Source: Bacillus methanolicus (GTDB lineage: Bacteria; Bacillota; Bacilli; Bacillales; Cytobacillaceae). Taken from it: a stretch of DNA of 64,000 nucleotides. The position numbers and the translations under genes are program-made. How positions within the stretch are numbered: position 1 is the stretch's first letter; every line of letters starts with the position of its first letter. The stretch is from the NCBI RefSeq assembly GCF_008764295.1, contig NZ_VTQX01000002.1, forward strand, positions 124,001-188,000, read 5' to 3'. The notes below the pieces were generated by a model. That model saw only the letters and a list, made by a program, of their open reading frames with translations. It ran no database searches and was not told the origin of the DNA. This document shows positions 18,837 to 28,035 of this stretch, piece by piece.

Positions 18837-19150
18837 TAAAAAAAGAAGTACATTTATGACAAATCATCCTGTAAAAAAAACGACAATGAGCATGTAGTCA
18901 AGCATAAATGCTTTGAACCGTAGTAAAAAAATAGAGACCATCATTCACCTTTCATTTTGCAATCGAGCAAATATACAACGTTTAATTTAACTAGACTTTC
19001 CCATACAATAAAGCGAAAATCCTATCTATTCCTATTGCTTAAAAGCATACTTTTCCCGGTTTTTTATTGTAAATATTTGTATACTTCAGCTAATCTTTCA
19101 TATAAAATGGAGCTATAACCTAAAGACTTGTTTAAGGAATGAAAACATGA

Positions 19151-19360
19151 TCCAGCTCTATAGAATTAAAAAAGGCAGAAAGTACATTCAAACTGTTAAA
19201 TATGAATCTCAAAATGAAAACGATCCTAATCTTATATACAGAAAAACCGGATCAATCCTTAGTGATTTCTGCGTTAGAAATCATTAAATATCAAAAACTC
19301 CTAGATCATGTCTTAGGTCACGGCAGCTATATGCTAGAGTCTGTTAACGACTTAAATTAA
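19151..19360 (+). other. Unrecognised open frame in the citA-VOC gap
   Basis: The 18448-19580 gap holds no recognisable gene. One frame is open from 19151 to the stop at 19358-19360 with an ATG at 19202 (52 residues: NLKMKTILILYTEKP...LGHGSYMLESVNDLN), no clear ribosome site. A 46-residue frame (19147-19287) overlaps it. These may be fragments of a decayed gene or chance. Confidence 0.2.
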
Positions 19361-19531
19361 GCATTTTTATAACTGAGATTTTCCTAATTGGAGTGAGCGT
19401 GACTGTTGCTCAGATCATGTCCCAAGTTTTTCCTTACTACAATTTTCTTCACAGAGGCACTTCTCTCAAGATAACAATGACCACGCTAAAGAGAAAGTCT
19501 GCCAATGATCACTCGTAAAATCTAGAGAGCA

Positions 19532-19565
19532 AAAAGCTTTACTTCCAAATTGAAGTAAAGCTTTT
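19532..19565 (-). terminator. Terminator after VOC gene
   Basis: Perfect 14-bp stem AAAAGCTTTACTTC / GAAGTAAAGCTTTT with a 6-base loop, followed by a T run on the minus strand. Confidence 0.85.
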
Positions 19566-19580
19566 ATGATTATTGAATGA

Positions 19581-19964
19581 TTACTGTTCAATCATCTGAA
19601 TGAGGTTTCCGCATGTATCGTCGAAAATTGCGATCGTAACTTCCCCCATTTTTGTTGGTTCCATCGTAAAGCTCACGCCTTTTTCAACTAAACGCTCGTA
19701 CTCTTCCCGAATATCACCAACCCCAAACATCGTTACAGGAATTCCTTCAGCAAATAATTTTTGCTGATACTCTTTGGCAGCAGGATGGTTATTAGGTTCA
19801 AGTAAAAGTTCTGTACCACCCTGTTCATCTGGAGAAACAAGCGTTATCCACCTATATTCTCCACTTGGAACGTCATGCTTTTTTATAAAACCTAATGTTT
19901 TTGTGTAAAACGCCAGTGCTTTCTCTTGATCTTCGACAAATACGCTGGTAACAATAATCTTCAT
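19581..19964 (-). CDS. VOC family (glyoxalase-like) protein
   Basis: A 127-residue vicinal-oxygen-chelate protein with two beta-alpha-beta-beta-beta modules. It opens KIIVTSVFVEDQEKALAFYTKTLGF and closes MGEVTIAIFDDTCGNLIQMIEQ, where the last Glu and the fold are typical of glyoxalase/bleomycin-resistance/dioxygenase-like proteins. Its closest informal match is the common YxxFYxxLGF group whose substrates are mostly unknown. AAAGGAGAGAATAG precedes the ATG. It stands alone between its own terminator and a 230-bp upstream gap. Confidence 0.85.
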   Translation of the reverse strand: MKIIVTSVFVEDQEKALAFYTKTLGFIKKHDVPSGEYRWITLVSPDEQGGTELLLEPNNHPAAKEYQQKLFAEGIPVTMFGVGDIREEYERLVEKGVSFTMEPTKMGEVTIAIFDDTCGNLIQMIEQ

Positions 19965-20193
19965 CTATTCTCTCCTTTGTTTTTCTTATTTCGACTATTT
20001 GGCAACCTCATGATTGCTTATCATGATAATACTTAATTATAGCAAGACAAAGCAAATAGCTATCTACACAGTCAGTCCTTCTAAACTTCTAAGCTCCCCT
20101 GTAACTTTTACACATTTTTTGGTGAAAATAAAAGGTATTCCAAGCAGATGACACTATACGAATGCACTGTTAAATTCACACATCCTCTTTTCA

Positions 20194-21174
20194 TTAATTG
20201 GTTAACATTACTTTCCCTTTAGCTGATTCAACCGTTTCAATCGCCTTTTTAATTTCCGTTAGACGATAACTTTCATGTACCCTCTTCAAATTTAAATTTT
20301 TCTCAACTACTAACTTAATCACATTCTGAAAAGTATCATGCCATTTATTAAGCGAAGCATACTCGTTCCAGTTTCGCAAATGAAACATATTTGCATTTAC
20401 TTTAGCTTTTTGAACAATTTCGGACCAATTAACCTGAACTCCTGATAATAATCCAATGGATAGAAAATGACCGTTTGGATGTACACAAAAAGCTAGCTCA
20501 TTCCCCGAGTTCCCGCCAATAGAATCAATAGCAGCTGCTGCTCCTTCTCCATTCGTTAACTCCATCACGGACTTATGAAGGGAAGCTTGTGAGATGTCTA
20601 CCACTGCTGAAGCACCAAGAGTGCGTAATCTTTCGGTATAGTGATTGTTTCTAACAACAGCAATCACTCTAAAACCTAGTATTTTTGAAAGCTGCACAAA
20701 TATCTGACCAACAGAGGAACCAGCTGCATTAATTAGTAATACATCATTCGGCTCCAACTTTAATACTTCAGTACAAATCACCCATGCAGTAAGCGGGTTA
20801 ATATAGAGCTGAGCTGCCACTACATCATCAATGGAATCAGGAATTAGAATAGCGAAATCCGATGTAGTTTTTACAAATTCCTGCCATGTTCCTTCTCCAC
20901 GTAAAGGCAAAACACGTTTCCCAATCAGTTCCTGTGAAACAAATGGGCCAACAGCCTCTACTATTCCAACCCCTTCATATCCAGGAATATTCGGTAAGGA
21001 AATTCGGTGAGCGTAAGCGCCCCGTATCGGTATCAAGTCGGAAGGGTTGATAGGACGTGTTAACATTCGCACTAAAACCTCATTGTCCTTTGGTGGAGTG
21101 ATAAATTTTGATTCCACCCTCAACACTTCGTTCGGACTTCCAAACTGATGAAATATTACACATTTTCCATTCAA
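20194..21174 (-). CDS. MDR-family NADPH oxidoreductase, enoyl reductase-like
   Basis: A 326-residue medium-chain dehydrogenase/reductase without the structural zinc cysteines. It has a GroES-like N-terminal domain (NPSDLIPIRGAYAHRISLPNIPGYEGVGIVEAVG) and a Rossmann domain with VLLINAAGSSVGQIFVQLSKILGFRVIAVVR. The NPSD and IPGYEGVG motifs resemble 2-enoyl thioester and quinone reductases. I chose the TTG at 21174 because AAAGGAGAG lies ten bases upstream; an ATG at 21204 would place that ribosome site inside the gene. Substrate unknown. Confidence 0.82.
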   Translation of the reverse strand: MNGKCVIFHQFGSPNEVLRVESKFITPPKDNEVLVRMLTRPINPSDLIPIRGAYAHRISLPNIPGYEGVGIVEAVGPFVSQELIGKRVLPLRGEGTWQEFVKTTSDFAILIPDSIDDVVAAQLYINPLTAWVICTEVLKLEPNDVLLINAAGSSVGQIFVQLSKILGFRVIAVVRNNHYTERLRTLGASAVVDISQASLHKSVMELTNGEGAAAAIDSIGGNSGNELAFCVHPNGHFLSIGLLSGVQVNWSEIVQKAKVNANMFHLRNWNEYASLNKWHDTFQNVIKLVVEKNLNLKRVHESYRLTEIKKAIETVESAKGKVMLTN

Positions 21175-21441
21175 AGGTAATGACTCTCCTTTTATCGAAA
21201 TCATTTTTTTCCACTTATGAACTTTATATATTTAAATCCATTGGAAAATTTCTACATCCGTATGATCTACCATCATTTCACTATAGCTTTAGTCGTCCAT
21301 CAATAGCTTTTTCTGCTGAACTTAAAATTTCTACCGCCATGAATTCCCAATATGATTTATTATACAAAATTCCTCTTTCCTTTTATCACGCGCTCCTAGC
21401 TTCGAGCCAAAAAGCAATAAATTTTGCGAAGGAGCGACTTG

Positions 21442-21475
21442 AAAAAAAAAGCTCTACTTCTATTTGAAGTAAAGC
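21442..21475 (-). terminator. Terminator after DinB-family gene
   Basis: GCTCTACTTC / GAAGTAAAGC hairpin (21451-21475, one mismatch) followed by nine A on the plus strand, a T run for the minus-strand gene. The stem resembles the one at 19532-19565. Confidence 0.75.
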
Positions 21476-21515
21476 CCTATTTGATAAAATCATATTAAAA
21501 TTTCCACCGTATTAT

Positions 21516-21992
21516 TTACAAACCTTCTTCTTTTGTCGGACCCATTATGCCGGGTACCGGTAAACTAGCCTGACGGAGAAGAACAGTCATCTGGCCGCGA
21601 TGATGGGTTTGATGGTCAATAAGCTTTCTTAAGAAAGCACCTCGTGGTGTTGGTCCTCTGAAACTATCCACCGTTTCAAGCAATTTATCATCAGTCATAT
21701 TTGTTTCTACCGCTTGCTTTATATCTTCAGCAATTTTTTTATAAGCATCAACAATTTCATTTGCCTTCGTTGGCACCACTTTCGGATCACCTGAAGATTC
21801 TAATTTTACGCCTACAAGGCTCATAAAGAATACAGGACTTGTCGTAAGATGCCAGCCTAGCCATCCTAAAGAACTATGTCCTTCCACAATCGCTTGATCC
21901 AATTTGTCATCTGATAATGATTCAAGAACGCGAAGTGTCCCCTCCGCTGAATCAGTCCAATCTGCTAAAAAGTCATTAACCGTTCTGTACAT
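21516..21992 (-). CDS. DinB/YfiT-like metalloprotein
   Basis: A 158-residue four-helix-bundle protein of the DinB superfamily. The three expected metal-binding histidines are present in GWLGWHLTTS and DHQTHHRGQMTVLLRQ, the latter being the superfamily's HxxxH segment. Members include thiol-dependent transferases (bacillithiol transferases) and DNA-damage-induced proteins; which applies here cannot be decided. I chose ATG 21992 (MYRTVNDFLADW) since GGGAG lies eight bases upstream; an ATG 15 bases earlier has no separate site. Confidence 0.85.
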   Translation of the reverse strand: MYRTVNDFLADWTDSAEGTLRVLESLSDDKLDQAIVEGHSSLGWLGWHLTTSPVFFMSLVGVKLESSGDPKVVPTKANEIVDAYKKIAEDIKQAVETNMTDDKLLETVDSFRGPTPRGAFLRKLIDHQTHHRGQMTVLLRQASLPVPGIMGPTKEEGL

Positions 21993-22143
21993 ATTATCAA
22001 CTCCCATTTATTATAATGCATTTTGCGATAATTTTACTGTGCTTACCTCTACTGGTCAACCCTTCTCAAATTCTCTCTTTTATAAAAAATCCGTTTTCAA
22101 CCGCTTAGGCTAGATTTTTTTTACTCCGAATATCCTTCACACA

Positions 22144-22359
22144 TTAAGAGAAAAATGTGTTTTTAAAAATCTCTGGTTTTTTTACGTAACTTTCAATGAT
22201 AAATCCACAATCTGTGCAAATGATGTATTCAACCTCTGAACCAAAACTCATTTTCCCCTTAGGATACATGGCTCCGTATCCACTATGCCTCCCTATTCCT
22301 ATTCCTTTTCCATTCTCACCACATTTTGGACATTCTGTAACCGTTATAGAACGTTTCAT
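22144..22359 (-). CDS. Small zinc-ribbon protein, unknown function
   Basis: A 71-residue protein with two cysteine pairs, CPKCG (about 10-14) and CTDCG (about 48-52), 33 residues apart, the pattern of a zinc ribbon. Between them is a glycine-rich loop (GIGIGRHSGYG). The second knuckle continues as FIIESYV, a beta-strand. I know of no assigned function. A very good GAGGAGGTGCTCTAA ribosome site precedes the ATG, which supports expression. Confidence 0.7.
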   Translation of the reverse strand: MKRSITVTECPKCGENGKGIGIGRHSGYGAMYPKGKMSFGSEVEYIICTDCGFIIESYVKKPEIFKNTFFS

Positions 22360-22453
22360 TTAGAGCACCTCCTCGACAGGGTTACAATTGTTTACGAATG
22401 AATAATAGATTGGTTTCATGTATCCTTCGCTTTATCATCAATCATTACCGGAT

Positions 22454-23011
22454 TCAAATACTCGATAAACTTCTTATATCGTTCACTAATTCTGTTAATC
22501 CATTTGAGAATAAATGCTGATTGCCATCAAGAACTCTTTTATGAGCGTGTGGAAGCTTCTTAGCATAAGCAGCATGATGAACAAAAGGAACAATATCCTC
22601 ACCACGACTGTGATAAAGGAATAAATTGTCGATTTCACCGAAATGTCGCTCAAAACCACTTTGAAGGAAGAAGTCGCTCCGTTGCCAATCTGAATCAATT
22701 CCCCAGTACGGTGCTGCAACAACAAACAATCCAGAAATTTTTATCATAGATTCTTCGGAAAGGTATTTTAATAGAAAAGAACCTCCCAACGAATGTCCGA
22801 TAAGAATGACCTCTCCTGATAGATGATTGCCTTCCTGCTCAAAAGCTTTCTTCCACTCTACATATTTTGGATTCTCAGGAATTGGCATGCTGGGAGAATA
22901 GAAATTGTAGTCTTCCTCAAGCTCTTTCTTCAAGTAGGCGCTCAAATTGGTACTGCCTTGATTTTGTCCTTGTGGGCCAGCGCTATGGATGAACATTACT
23001 GTCGTTTTCAT
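22454..23011 (-). CDS. RBBP9/YdeN-type serine hydrolase
   Basis: An alpha/beta-hydrolase of 185 residues. It begins TTVMFIHSAGPQGQNQGSTNL, has the nucleophile elbow GHSLGG with Ser74, and supplies the acid in YHSRGEDIVPF and the histidine in DGNQHLFSNGL. Size and the IHS...G start fit the small RBBP9/YdeN hydrolases. AAAGGAGGACTGTA precedes the ATG. Substrate unknown. The 440-bp upstream gap contains one hairpin. Confidence 0.82.
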   Translation of the reverse strand: MKTTVMFIHSAGPQGQNQGSTNLSAYLKKELEEDYNFYSPSMPIPENPKYVEWKKAFEQEGNHLSGEVILIGHSLGGSFLLKYLSEESMIKISGLFVVAAPYWGIDSDWQRSDFFLQSGFERHFGEIDNLFLYHSRGEDIVPFVHHAAYAKKLPHAHKRVLDGNQHLFSNGLTELVNDIRSLSSI

Positions 23012-23283
23012 TACAGTCCTCCTTTATGAGATAACTTTCACTAAAAAAGGTTAGTCCTTTATTCAATGAACACCTGCTACAAATAGCTTCCGCTAACGAG
23101 ATGCTAACAGGTAACCTCATAATTTATACTTTTTTATACAGAACTTCTTTTGGATTTAGAACCATTAACATAACTACAAAATAAAAAAGGAATATATATC
23201 CTAATACGTCTAATAATTCTCCATTATCAAAACAAGTGAAAAATTAAAAAGAAAAATAGACCTTTTAATAATTGTTCCTTTTT

Positions 23284-23324
23284 AATAATAAACCACCCCA
23301 TTATTTTTGCGATGGTTTATTATT
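23284..23324. terminator. Hairpin in the 23012-23453 gap
   Basis: Perfect 12-bp stem AATAATAAACCA / TGGTTTATTATT around a 17-base loop, with TTTTT on its left in minus-strand reading (AAAAAGG afterwards). It may end the AAA ATPase transcript, though it lies 130 bp past that stop. Nothing else is visible in this gap. Confidence 0.45.
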
Positions 23325-23453
23325 ACGATTAACGGTTCTCATTATCTTCCGACTGGAGACGGAAACGCTAAGTAACTTGATTAAATCCTCCTATCATGTA
23401 CAGATGCTTTTTCTTAAACGCTTTATACCAATAATCACTCAGCTTTCGTGCAA

Positions 23454-24194
23454 TTATTCTTCGTCATCTCGAAATAATTCATATAAAAACTTTTCCCGTC
23501 TTGTCAAAAAGTTTAATGTTAAACGATAATGCTCCGTTTCTTCATAGCAAATTTCTTGAATCGGTGATTCGTCAAAATTATAAATTTGCGCATCTGGATA
23601 ACCAAGGAGAATAGGTGAATGGGTTGCAATAATAAACTGGGCATGATCTTTAGTTACTAATTCGTGAATGACTCTTAAAAAAGTTAATTGTCGAGCAGGA
23701 GATAATGCTGCTTCTGGTTCATCCAACAAATATATCCCTTCCTCTCCAAAGCGGTTCGTAAACAAAGACAAAAAAGACTCGCCATGGGATTGCTGATGTA
23801 ATGACTTCCCTCCATAGCCTTGATATTGAAATAGAGGATCTTCCTCCGCCAACTGATCGAGATAGGAAGCAAAATGATAAAAGCTCTCTGCTCTTAAAAA
23901 AAAGCCTCTATTGATCTTCGGAAACCAGGAGAGTCGGATATAGTCACCTAAATCAGATGTAGACGCCTCAACAGAATATTGATTATTCCTACCTCCGCCA
24001 GCACTGTTGAAACCACATTGATAAGAAATGGCCTCAAGTAAGGTCGACTTCCCTGAACCGTTTTCCCCAACAAAAAATGTCACAGGATTGTTGAACTCTA
24101 TTAAATCCGTATTTTTTAAGCTCGGAATCGAGAACGGATAGCTATTTAGATTTTCAATTCTTTCCCTCATCATTTTTACGCTTCTTAAGTACAA
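23454..24194 (-). CDS. AAA family ATPase (COG3910-like)
   Basis: A 246-residue ABC/SMC-type ATPase acting alone, without a transmembrane partner. Walker A is VGENGSGKST (about 42-51), Walker B IYLLDEPEAALSP (about 157-169), and the switch histidine is in IIATHSPILLGYP. The N-terminal YLRSVKMMRERI...YPFSIPSL is the usual start of this group of predicted ATPases, whose function is not known. Start is TTG at 24194 behind AGGAGGGG. The upstream gap to 24582 contains only the histidine kinase terminator. Confidence 0.85.
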   Translation of the reverse strand: MYLRSVKMMRERIENLNSYPFSIPSLKNTDLIEFNNPVTFFVGENGSGKSTLLEAISYQCGFNSAGGGRNNQYSVEASTSDLGDYIRLSWFPKINRGFFLRAESFYHFASYLDQLAEEDPLFQYQGYGGKSLHQQSHGESFLSLFTNRFGEEGIYLLDEPEAALSPARQLTFLRVIHELVTKDHAQFIIATHSPILLGYPDAQIYNFDESPIQEICYEETEHYRLTLNFLTRREKFLYELFRDDEE

Positions 24195-24553
24195 AATAAC
24201 CCCTCCTATATTCTTGCAGTAGCTCCTCTCAAGTCATTTTATCAATTGTTGATACTCCTTACCTTTCCAACATATCATGATTATCTAATTCAATAAATCT
24301 TAAAATATACTTTTTCCTTGGCACTCCCCATTCATTTACTTACTCTCTTATCATGGTCGCCAATGAATTTTTTAATTAACAGAGCACTATCTTTTATAGT
24401 ATTCCAATTAGGTCAGAGCAAACGGCTTTGTTCATCGCTCCCCAATCTTTTATCCTGATGCTTCTTTCTCCAATTTCCTTTTTGAATCCTGGATTTGCTA
24501 AGAAAAGTTTGCTACATGAATTTCTGAGAAAGCAGAATTTAAACTGCTTTCCT

Positions 24554-24580
24554 AAAAAACGACTGCCATTTCAGCAGTCG
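24554..24580 (-). terminator. Terminator of the two-component/ABC operon
   Basis: CGACTGC / GCAGTCG stem (24560-24580) with a T run on the minus strand, two bases after the histidine kinase stop. Confidence 0.85.
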
Positions 24581-24582
24581 CT

Positions 24583-25497
24583 TCAACTCGTTTTCTCAAG
24601 TTTACAAATCGGAAGATAAATAGTAAGAACAAACCAATTATCTTGCAGCCGAGCTTCCATCTTTCCATTCATTTTTTCAACTAACTTTTTTGAGAGGTAT
24701 AAGCCTAACCCGCTTGCTTCCGTATTTGTTCTACTGGTATCCTCCGTATAAAAACGCATAAATACTTTCTCTACAGCCATTTTATTATCTCGTTTAATAT
24801 CATTTTTGATGCTGAAAACGAGGTAATCTTTTGCATTCTCGTAGCGAATAATCGCCTTGCTTTTCGCATAACGAAGAATATTCTGAGCGATATTTTGGAA
24901 CACACGAGTGAGCATTAATTGATCGCCGATAATTTTTCTATCATCCGTTTGTTCGGGAAATTGGAGTGCAATTTTCCTTTTCTCTAATTGTTCATAAAAA
25001 GTCAAAAAGATTTCTTCCACTAACTTAAACAGTGAAATCGGCGATAGTACCATTTCTTTTTGACTCGTTTCAATACGAGCTAAATCATAGAAGTGCTCAG
25101 TCATTTCCAACAGTCGTTTTACTGAATGATCAATAACTGCTAAGTAATGCTCCTTCTTTGTTTCATCATTGGTTGCATGTAAAAGTTGCACATATCCGTT
25201 AATAGATGTGAGGGGTGTCCGCAAATCATGAGATAGTCCAGTAATCGATAGCTTTACGTTTTCTTCCATTTTTTTCACCTGACGATTTTTCTCTTCAAAT
25301 GCATCGATCATTTGATTTAATTCGTCGATTAATTCCAACAAAGTCTTTTCACGGAAATTTACAGACAGTCTACCGCCAAAGCTAGCTCGAGTTGGGATAT
25401 TTTTAATTTCTTGATTCAATCTTTTTATCTCTCTTTTAAAAAAATAAATATAAAAAAGAAGCGCCAATGTTAGGAAAACAAATATCCATCCCCACAC
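24583..25497 (-). CDS. Sensor histidine kinase of an ABC-linked system
   Basis: A short-input kinase: one membrane span (about residues 5-22) and a linker lead straight to the H-box SITGLSHDLRTPLTSINGYVQLL (phospho-acceptor His about 90). The HATPase domain has NIAQNILRYA (N box) and EASGLGLYLSKKLVEKM. With almost no extracellular part, such kinases usually sense through their partner ABC transporter. GTG 25497 is set ten bases from AAGGAG; a GTG three codons earlier abuts the site. It is last in a four-gene operon: ATPase, permease, regulator, kinase. Confidence 0.88.
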   Translation of the reverse strand: MWGWIFVFLTLALLFYIYFFKREIKRLNQEIKNIPTRASFGGRLSVNFREKTLLELIDELNQMIDAFEEKNRQVKKMEENVKLSITGLSHDLRTPLTSINGYVQLLHATNDETKKEHYLAVIDHSVKRLLEMTEHFYDLARIETSQKEMVLSPISLFKLVEEIFLTFYEQLEKRKIALQFPEQTDDRKIIGDQLMLTRVFQNIAQNILRYAKSKAIIRYENAKDYLVFSIKNDIKRDNKMAVEKVFMRFYTEDTSRTNTEASGLGLYLSKKLVEKMNGKMEARLQDNWFVLTIYLPICKLEKTS

Positions 25498-25514
25498 TTC
25501 AATCACGCTCCTTT

Positions 25515-26186
25515 TTAATCAAATTTGAAGCCAATACCCCATACTGTCTTAATATAGTTTGTCTCTTCATGATTTAATTTACTTCGTAGATTACTGATAT
25601 GCATGTTAATCGTTTTATCACTGTCAAAATAGGGCTCATTCCAGACACTTTCATAAATATTAGCGCGGCTGAACACTTTTTGTGGATTCTCTAGAAAAAG
25701 AAGAAGAATGGCGTACTCTCGTCCAGTTAAACGTATCAGTTGAGCATCAACTTTCACATCCCGAGTTTCCAAATTGACGCTTATATTTTTGTAATGAATT
25801 TCTTTCTGATTGTTTACTGGTGCCTTTATTGCATGGCGTAATTGGATGTTAATTCGGGCAAGGAGCTCCTTCACATCAAACGGTTTCGTCAAGTAATCAT
25901 CTGCCCCATTGGTCAAAAGCTCTAATTTCGAATCTTGATCCGTTTTAGCGGAAATGACAATCACTGGTACTCCTGAGTTATGCCGAACTTCTTGAAGAAA
26001 TTCTTCCCCATCCATCCCCGGTAACATCAAATCTAAGAGAACTAAATCAACTTGACTTTGTTCGAAGAGTAGTTTTCCTTCTGTCCCTGAGTATGCACTT
26101 AGTGTGTTGAAACCATCCAATTCTAACGTTTCTTTCAATAGGGAATGAATCGCCATATCGTCTTCAATAATTAATATTGTTATCAA
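25515..26186 (-). CDS. OmpR-family response regulator
   Basis: A 223-residue regulator with a receiver domain (acidic pocket IIEDD, phospho-acceptor Asp52 in VLLDLMLPGMDG, switch Lys in DDYLTKPF) and a C-terminal winged helix (about 130-223, TGREYAILLLFLENPQKVFSR ... YIKTVWGIGFKF). Start is TTG at 26186 behind GGTGAAAG. It sits between the permease and the kinase and would control this operon in response to transporter-sensed peptide, by analogy with bacitracin/lantibiotic modules. Confidence 0.9.
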   Translation of the reverse strand: MITILIIEDDMAIHSLLKETLELDGFNTLSAYSGTEGKLLFEQSQVDLVLLDLMLPGMDGEEFLQEVRHNSGVPVIVISAKTDQDSKLELLTNGADDYLTKPFDVKELLARINIQLRHAIKAPVNNQKEIHYKNISVNLETRDVKVDAQLIRLTGREYAILLLFLENPQKVFSRANIYESVWNEPYFDSDKTINMHISNLRSKLNHEETNYIKTVWGIGFKFD

Positions 26187-26197
26187 CTTTCACCGAC

Positions 26198-26977
26198 CTA
26201 CTTTATATCTGCTCGTTTAAAAACCAAAATTCCTATAATTGATGATAACACGATTGTGATGAAACTAACCAATATCATGTCAGAGTACTTCGCCACATCT
26301 ATTGGACTTGCGAAATCGGAATAGAACAAAAATGATTCTGTAAACCAGAAGGTCACATGTTTAAAATGTTCGGTTTCTAGAAAAATTCCTGCACCAAAGC
26401 CTGTTCCAATCGTATAAAGAAAACTCCAAACAAGAGAAATGGCACTGTTTTTTGTTATAAAACTAATCATCACATAGATCGATACATTAGCCAGAATCAA
26501 TAGATAAAGCGTCATAAAAGTTTTAAGGGCATACCAGCCATAATTATTTATTTCGGACACTTCACCAAAGCCTAAAACGATTGAAAAACAAATCATCCCC
26601 AGTGCTGTCAAAACGACTACACCAACAAATGCAAGGAGTGAAACCATCAGTAATTTTGACAAATAATAATGAATGCGACTTCGCCCTAAAGACAACGCAT
26701 TGCGAATAGTCCCATTTTGAAATTCTTCACCTATGAAAAATCCAATAAATGCACACATCGTGAGTAAAACAGTCAAGCCATTTTTCTCCATCATGAGAAT
26801 CCCTGTTGCCCCGTTAATGACCGTATCTTTTGCCTGAATAAGCTCGGTTCCATAACCCACCATCATTTTACTATTCACCGCTTGGATGATAGGAAGTATG
26901 GATAAAATACTTAGAACAATCAATAACTTTTTGCTTCGAATTAATTTGATTCTCTCAGCCGTTAAGAGATTAAGCAT
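26198..26977 (-). CDS. ABC-2 type permease, peptide-antibiotic type
   Basis: A 259-residue membrane protein with six hydrophobic segments (about 17-35, 65-85, 105-135, 145-175, 180-205, 235-255). The N-terminal LNLLTAERIKLIRSKKLLIVLS and FIGEEFQNGTIRNALSLGRSR are characteristic of ABC-2 permeases of the BcrB/lantibiotic-immunity kind, in which GEEFxxGTxR follows the second span. Its start overlaps the ATPase end by 8 bp, implying translational coupling. Substrate is inferred only from the operon type. Confidence 0.85.
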   Translation of the reverse strand: MLNLLTAERIKLIRSKKLLIVLSILSILPIIQAVNSKMMVGYGTELIQAKDTVINGATGILMMEKNGLTVLLTMCAFIGFFIGEEFQNGTIRNALSLGRSRIHYYLSKLLMVSLLAFVGVVVLTALGMICFSIVLGFGEVSEINNYGWYALKTFMTLYLLILANVSIYVMISFITKNSAISLVWSFLYTIGTGFGAGIFLETEHFKHVTFWFTESFLFYSDFASPIDVAKYSDMILVSFITIVLSSIIGILVFKRADIK

Positions 26978-27887
26978 GATGGTTTCCCCCTGTTAACTGT
27001 AAAAAGTAATCTTCAAGTTTCTGTCTAGTTGTCCCGATTCGAGAAACAGTAACATTAGCATGAACTAATGAACGATTGATTGTCGCTACATCATTTAAGC
27101 GTTCATAAATGTTTATTCCCGTTCCGTTAATGACTTCATAATCACCAATCCCCAATTCATCTAGTACGACAACAGCCTTTTGAACGTCTTTAGTCTCTAA
27201 TTCAATATATTGGCGCGTTTCATTTGCAAGCTCTTCTCTTGAAAGCTCTTTGATAAGTTTTCCATCATGTAAAATGCCGTAATGGGTAGCGATTTGTGAT
27301 AGCTCATCAAGTAAATGACTTGAAAGTAAAACAGTGATCCCCCGTTCAGATACCAATCGATGAATAATTTCACGCATTTCAACAATTCCTGAAGGATCAA
27401 GCCCGTTCGTTGGCTCGTCTAAAATTAAAAATTCTGGATGTGTAATAAGCGTTGAAGCGATTGCTAAGCGTTGGCGCATTCCTAATGAAAAATTCTTCGC
27501 TTTCTTTTTCCCGGTATGCTCCAGGCTCATTAAACGAAGCAAATCATCAATCTCCCGTTCGCTTACCCCACCGTTTGCCGCTTGGACTCTAAGATTATCT
27601 CGAGCTGTTAATTCTGGGTAAAGGGCTGGCGTTTCGATCGACTGCCCCATTTTCCTTCGTGCCTGCTGCAACCCCTTCATACCTGTTTTCTCAAACAATT
27701 CGATATCACCCTCATCGATTGTAATTAATCCCATAACAGTGCGCATGAAAGTCGATTTTCCTGCACCATTCTCACCGATCAGGCCGTAAATCATTCCTCG
27801 CTTTATTTTGATTGACACTTTATCGAGTACCTTGTGTTTCCCATATTTTTTTGAAACATTGGTTGCTTTAAGAATTATTTCACTCAT
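26970..27887 (-). CDS. ABC transporter ATP-binding protein, BcrA-like
   Basis: A 305-residue ATPase with Walker A GENGAGKST (about 38-46), signature FSLGMRQRL, Walker B FLILDEPTNGLDP and switch LSSHLLDEL. A C-terminal regulatory extension of about 80 residues follows, typical of single-domain NatA/BcrA-like exporters. First gene of a four-gene operon with a permease and two-component system, the layout of bacitracin and lantibiotic resistance loci. AAAGGAAGAACATT precedes the ATG. Confidence 0.9.
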   Translation of the reverse strand: MSEIILKATNVSKKYGKHKVLDKVSIKIKRGMIYGLIGENGAGKSTFMRTVMGLITIDEGDIELFEKTGMKGLQQARRKMGQSIETPALYPELTARDNLRVQAANGGVSEREIDDLLRLMSLEHTGKKKAKNFSLGMRQRLAIASTLITHPEFLILDEPTNGLDPSGIVEMREIIHRLVSERGITVLLSSHLLDELSQIATHYGILHDGKLIKELSREELANETRQYIELETKDVQKAVVVLDELGIGDYEVINGTGINIYERLNDVATINRSLVHANVTVSRIGTTRQKLEDYFLQLTGGNHHA

Positions 27888-27980
27888 AATGTTCTTCCTT
27901 TCGAACTTGATAAACTTAGGATAAACAATACATATAAAAATTTTGACTAGAAAAAGATAAAAAAAGGATAAAGAAATTCA

Positions 27981-28017
27981 AAAAGGCGGAATCCAATTTG
28001 AAATATTGGTTCCGCCT
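27981..28017 (-). terminator. Terminator after SDR gene
   Basis: GGCGGAA(T)CCAAT / ATTGGTTCCGCC stem with one bulge and AAAAA on the left, which is a T run for the minus-strand SDR gene. Confidence 0.85.
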
Positions 28018-28035
28018 CTTAAAATGCATTTTCTC

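Noticed and set aside
22495-22725. 76-codon minus-strand frame inside the RBBP9-type hydrolase gene
   Set aside because: Overlaps the hydrolase in another frame, which has all catalytic residues; hydrophobic runs are a by-product of the frame.
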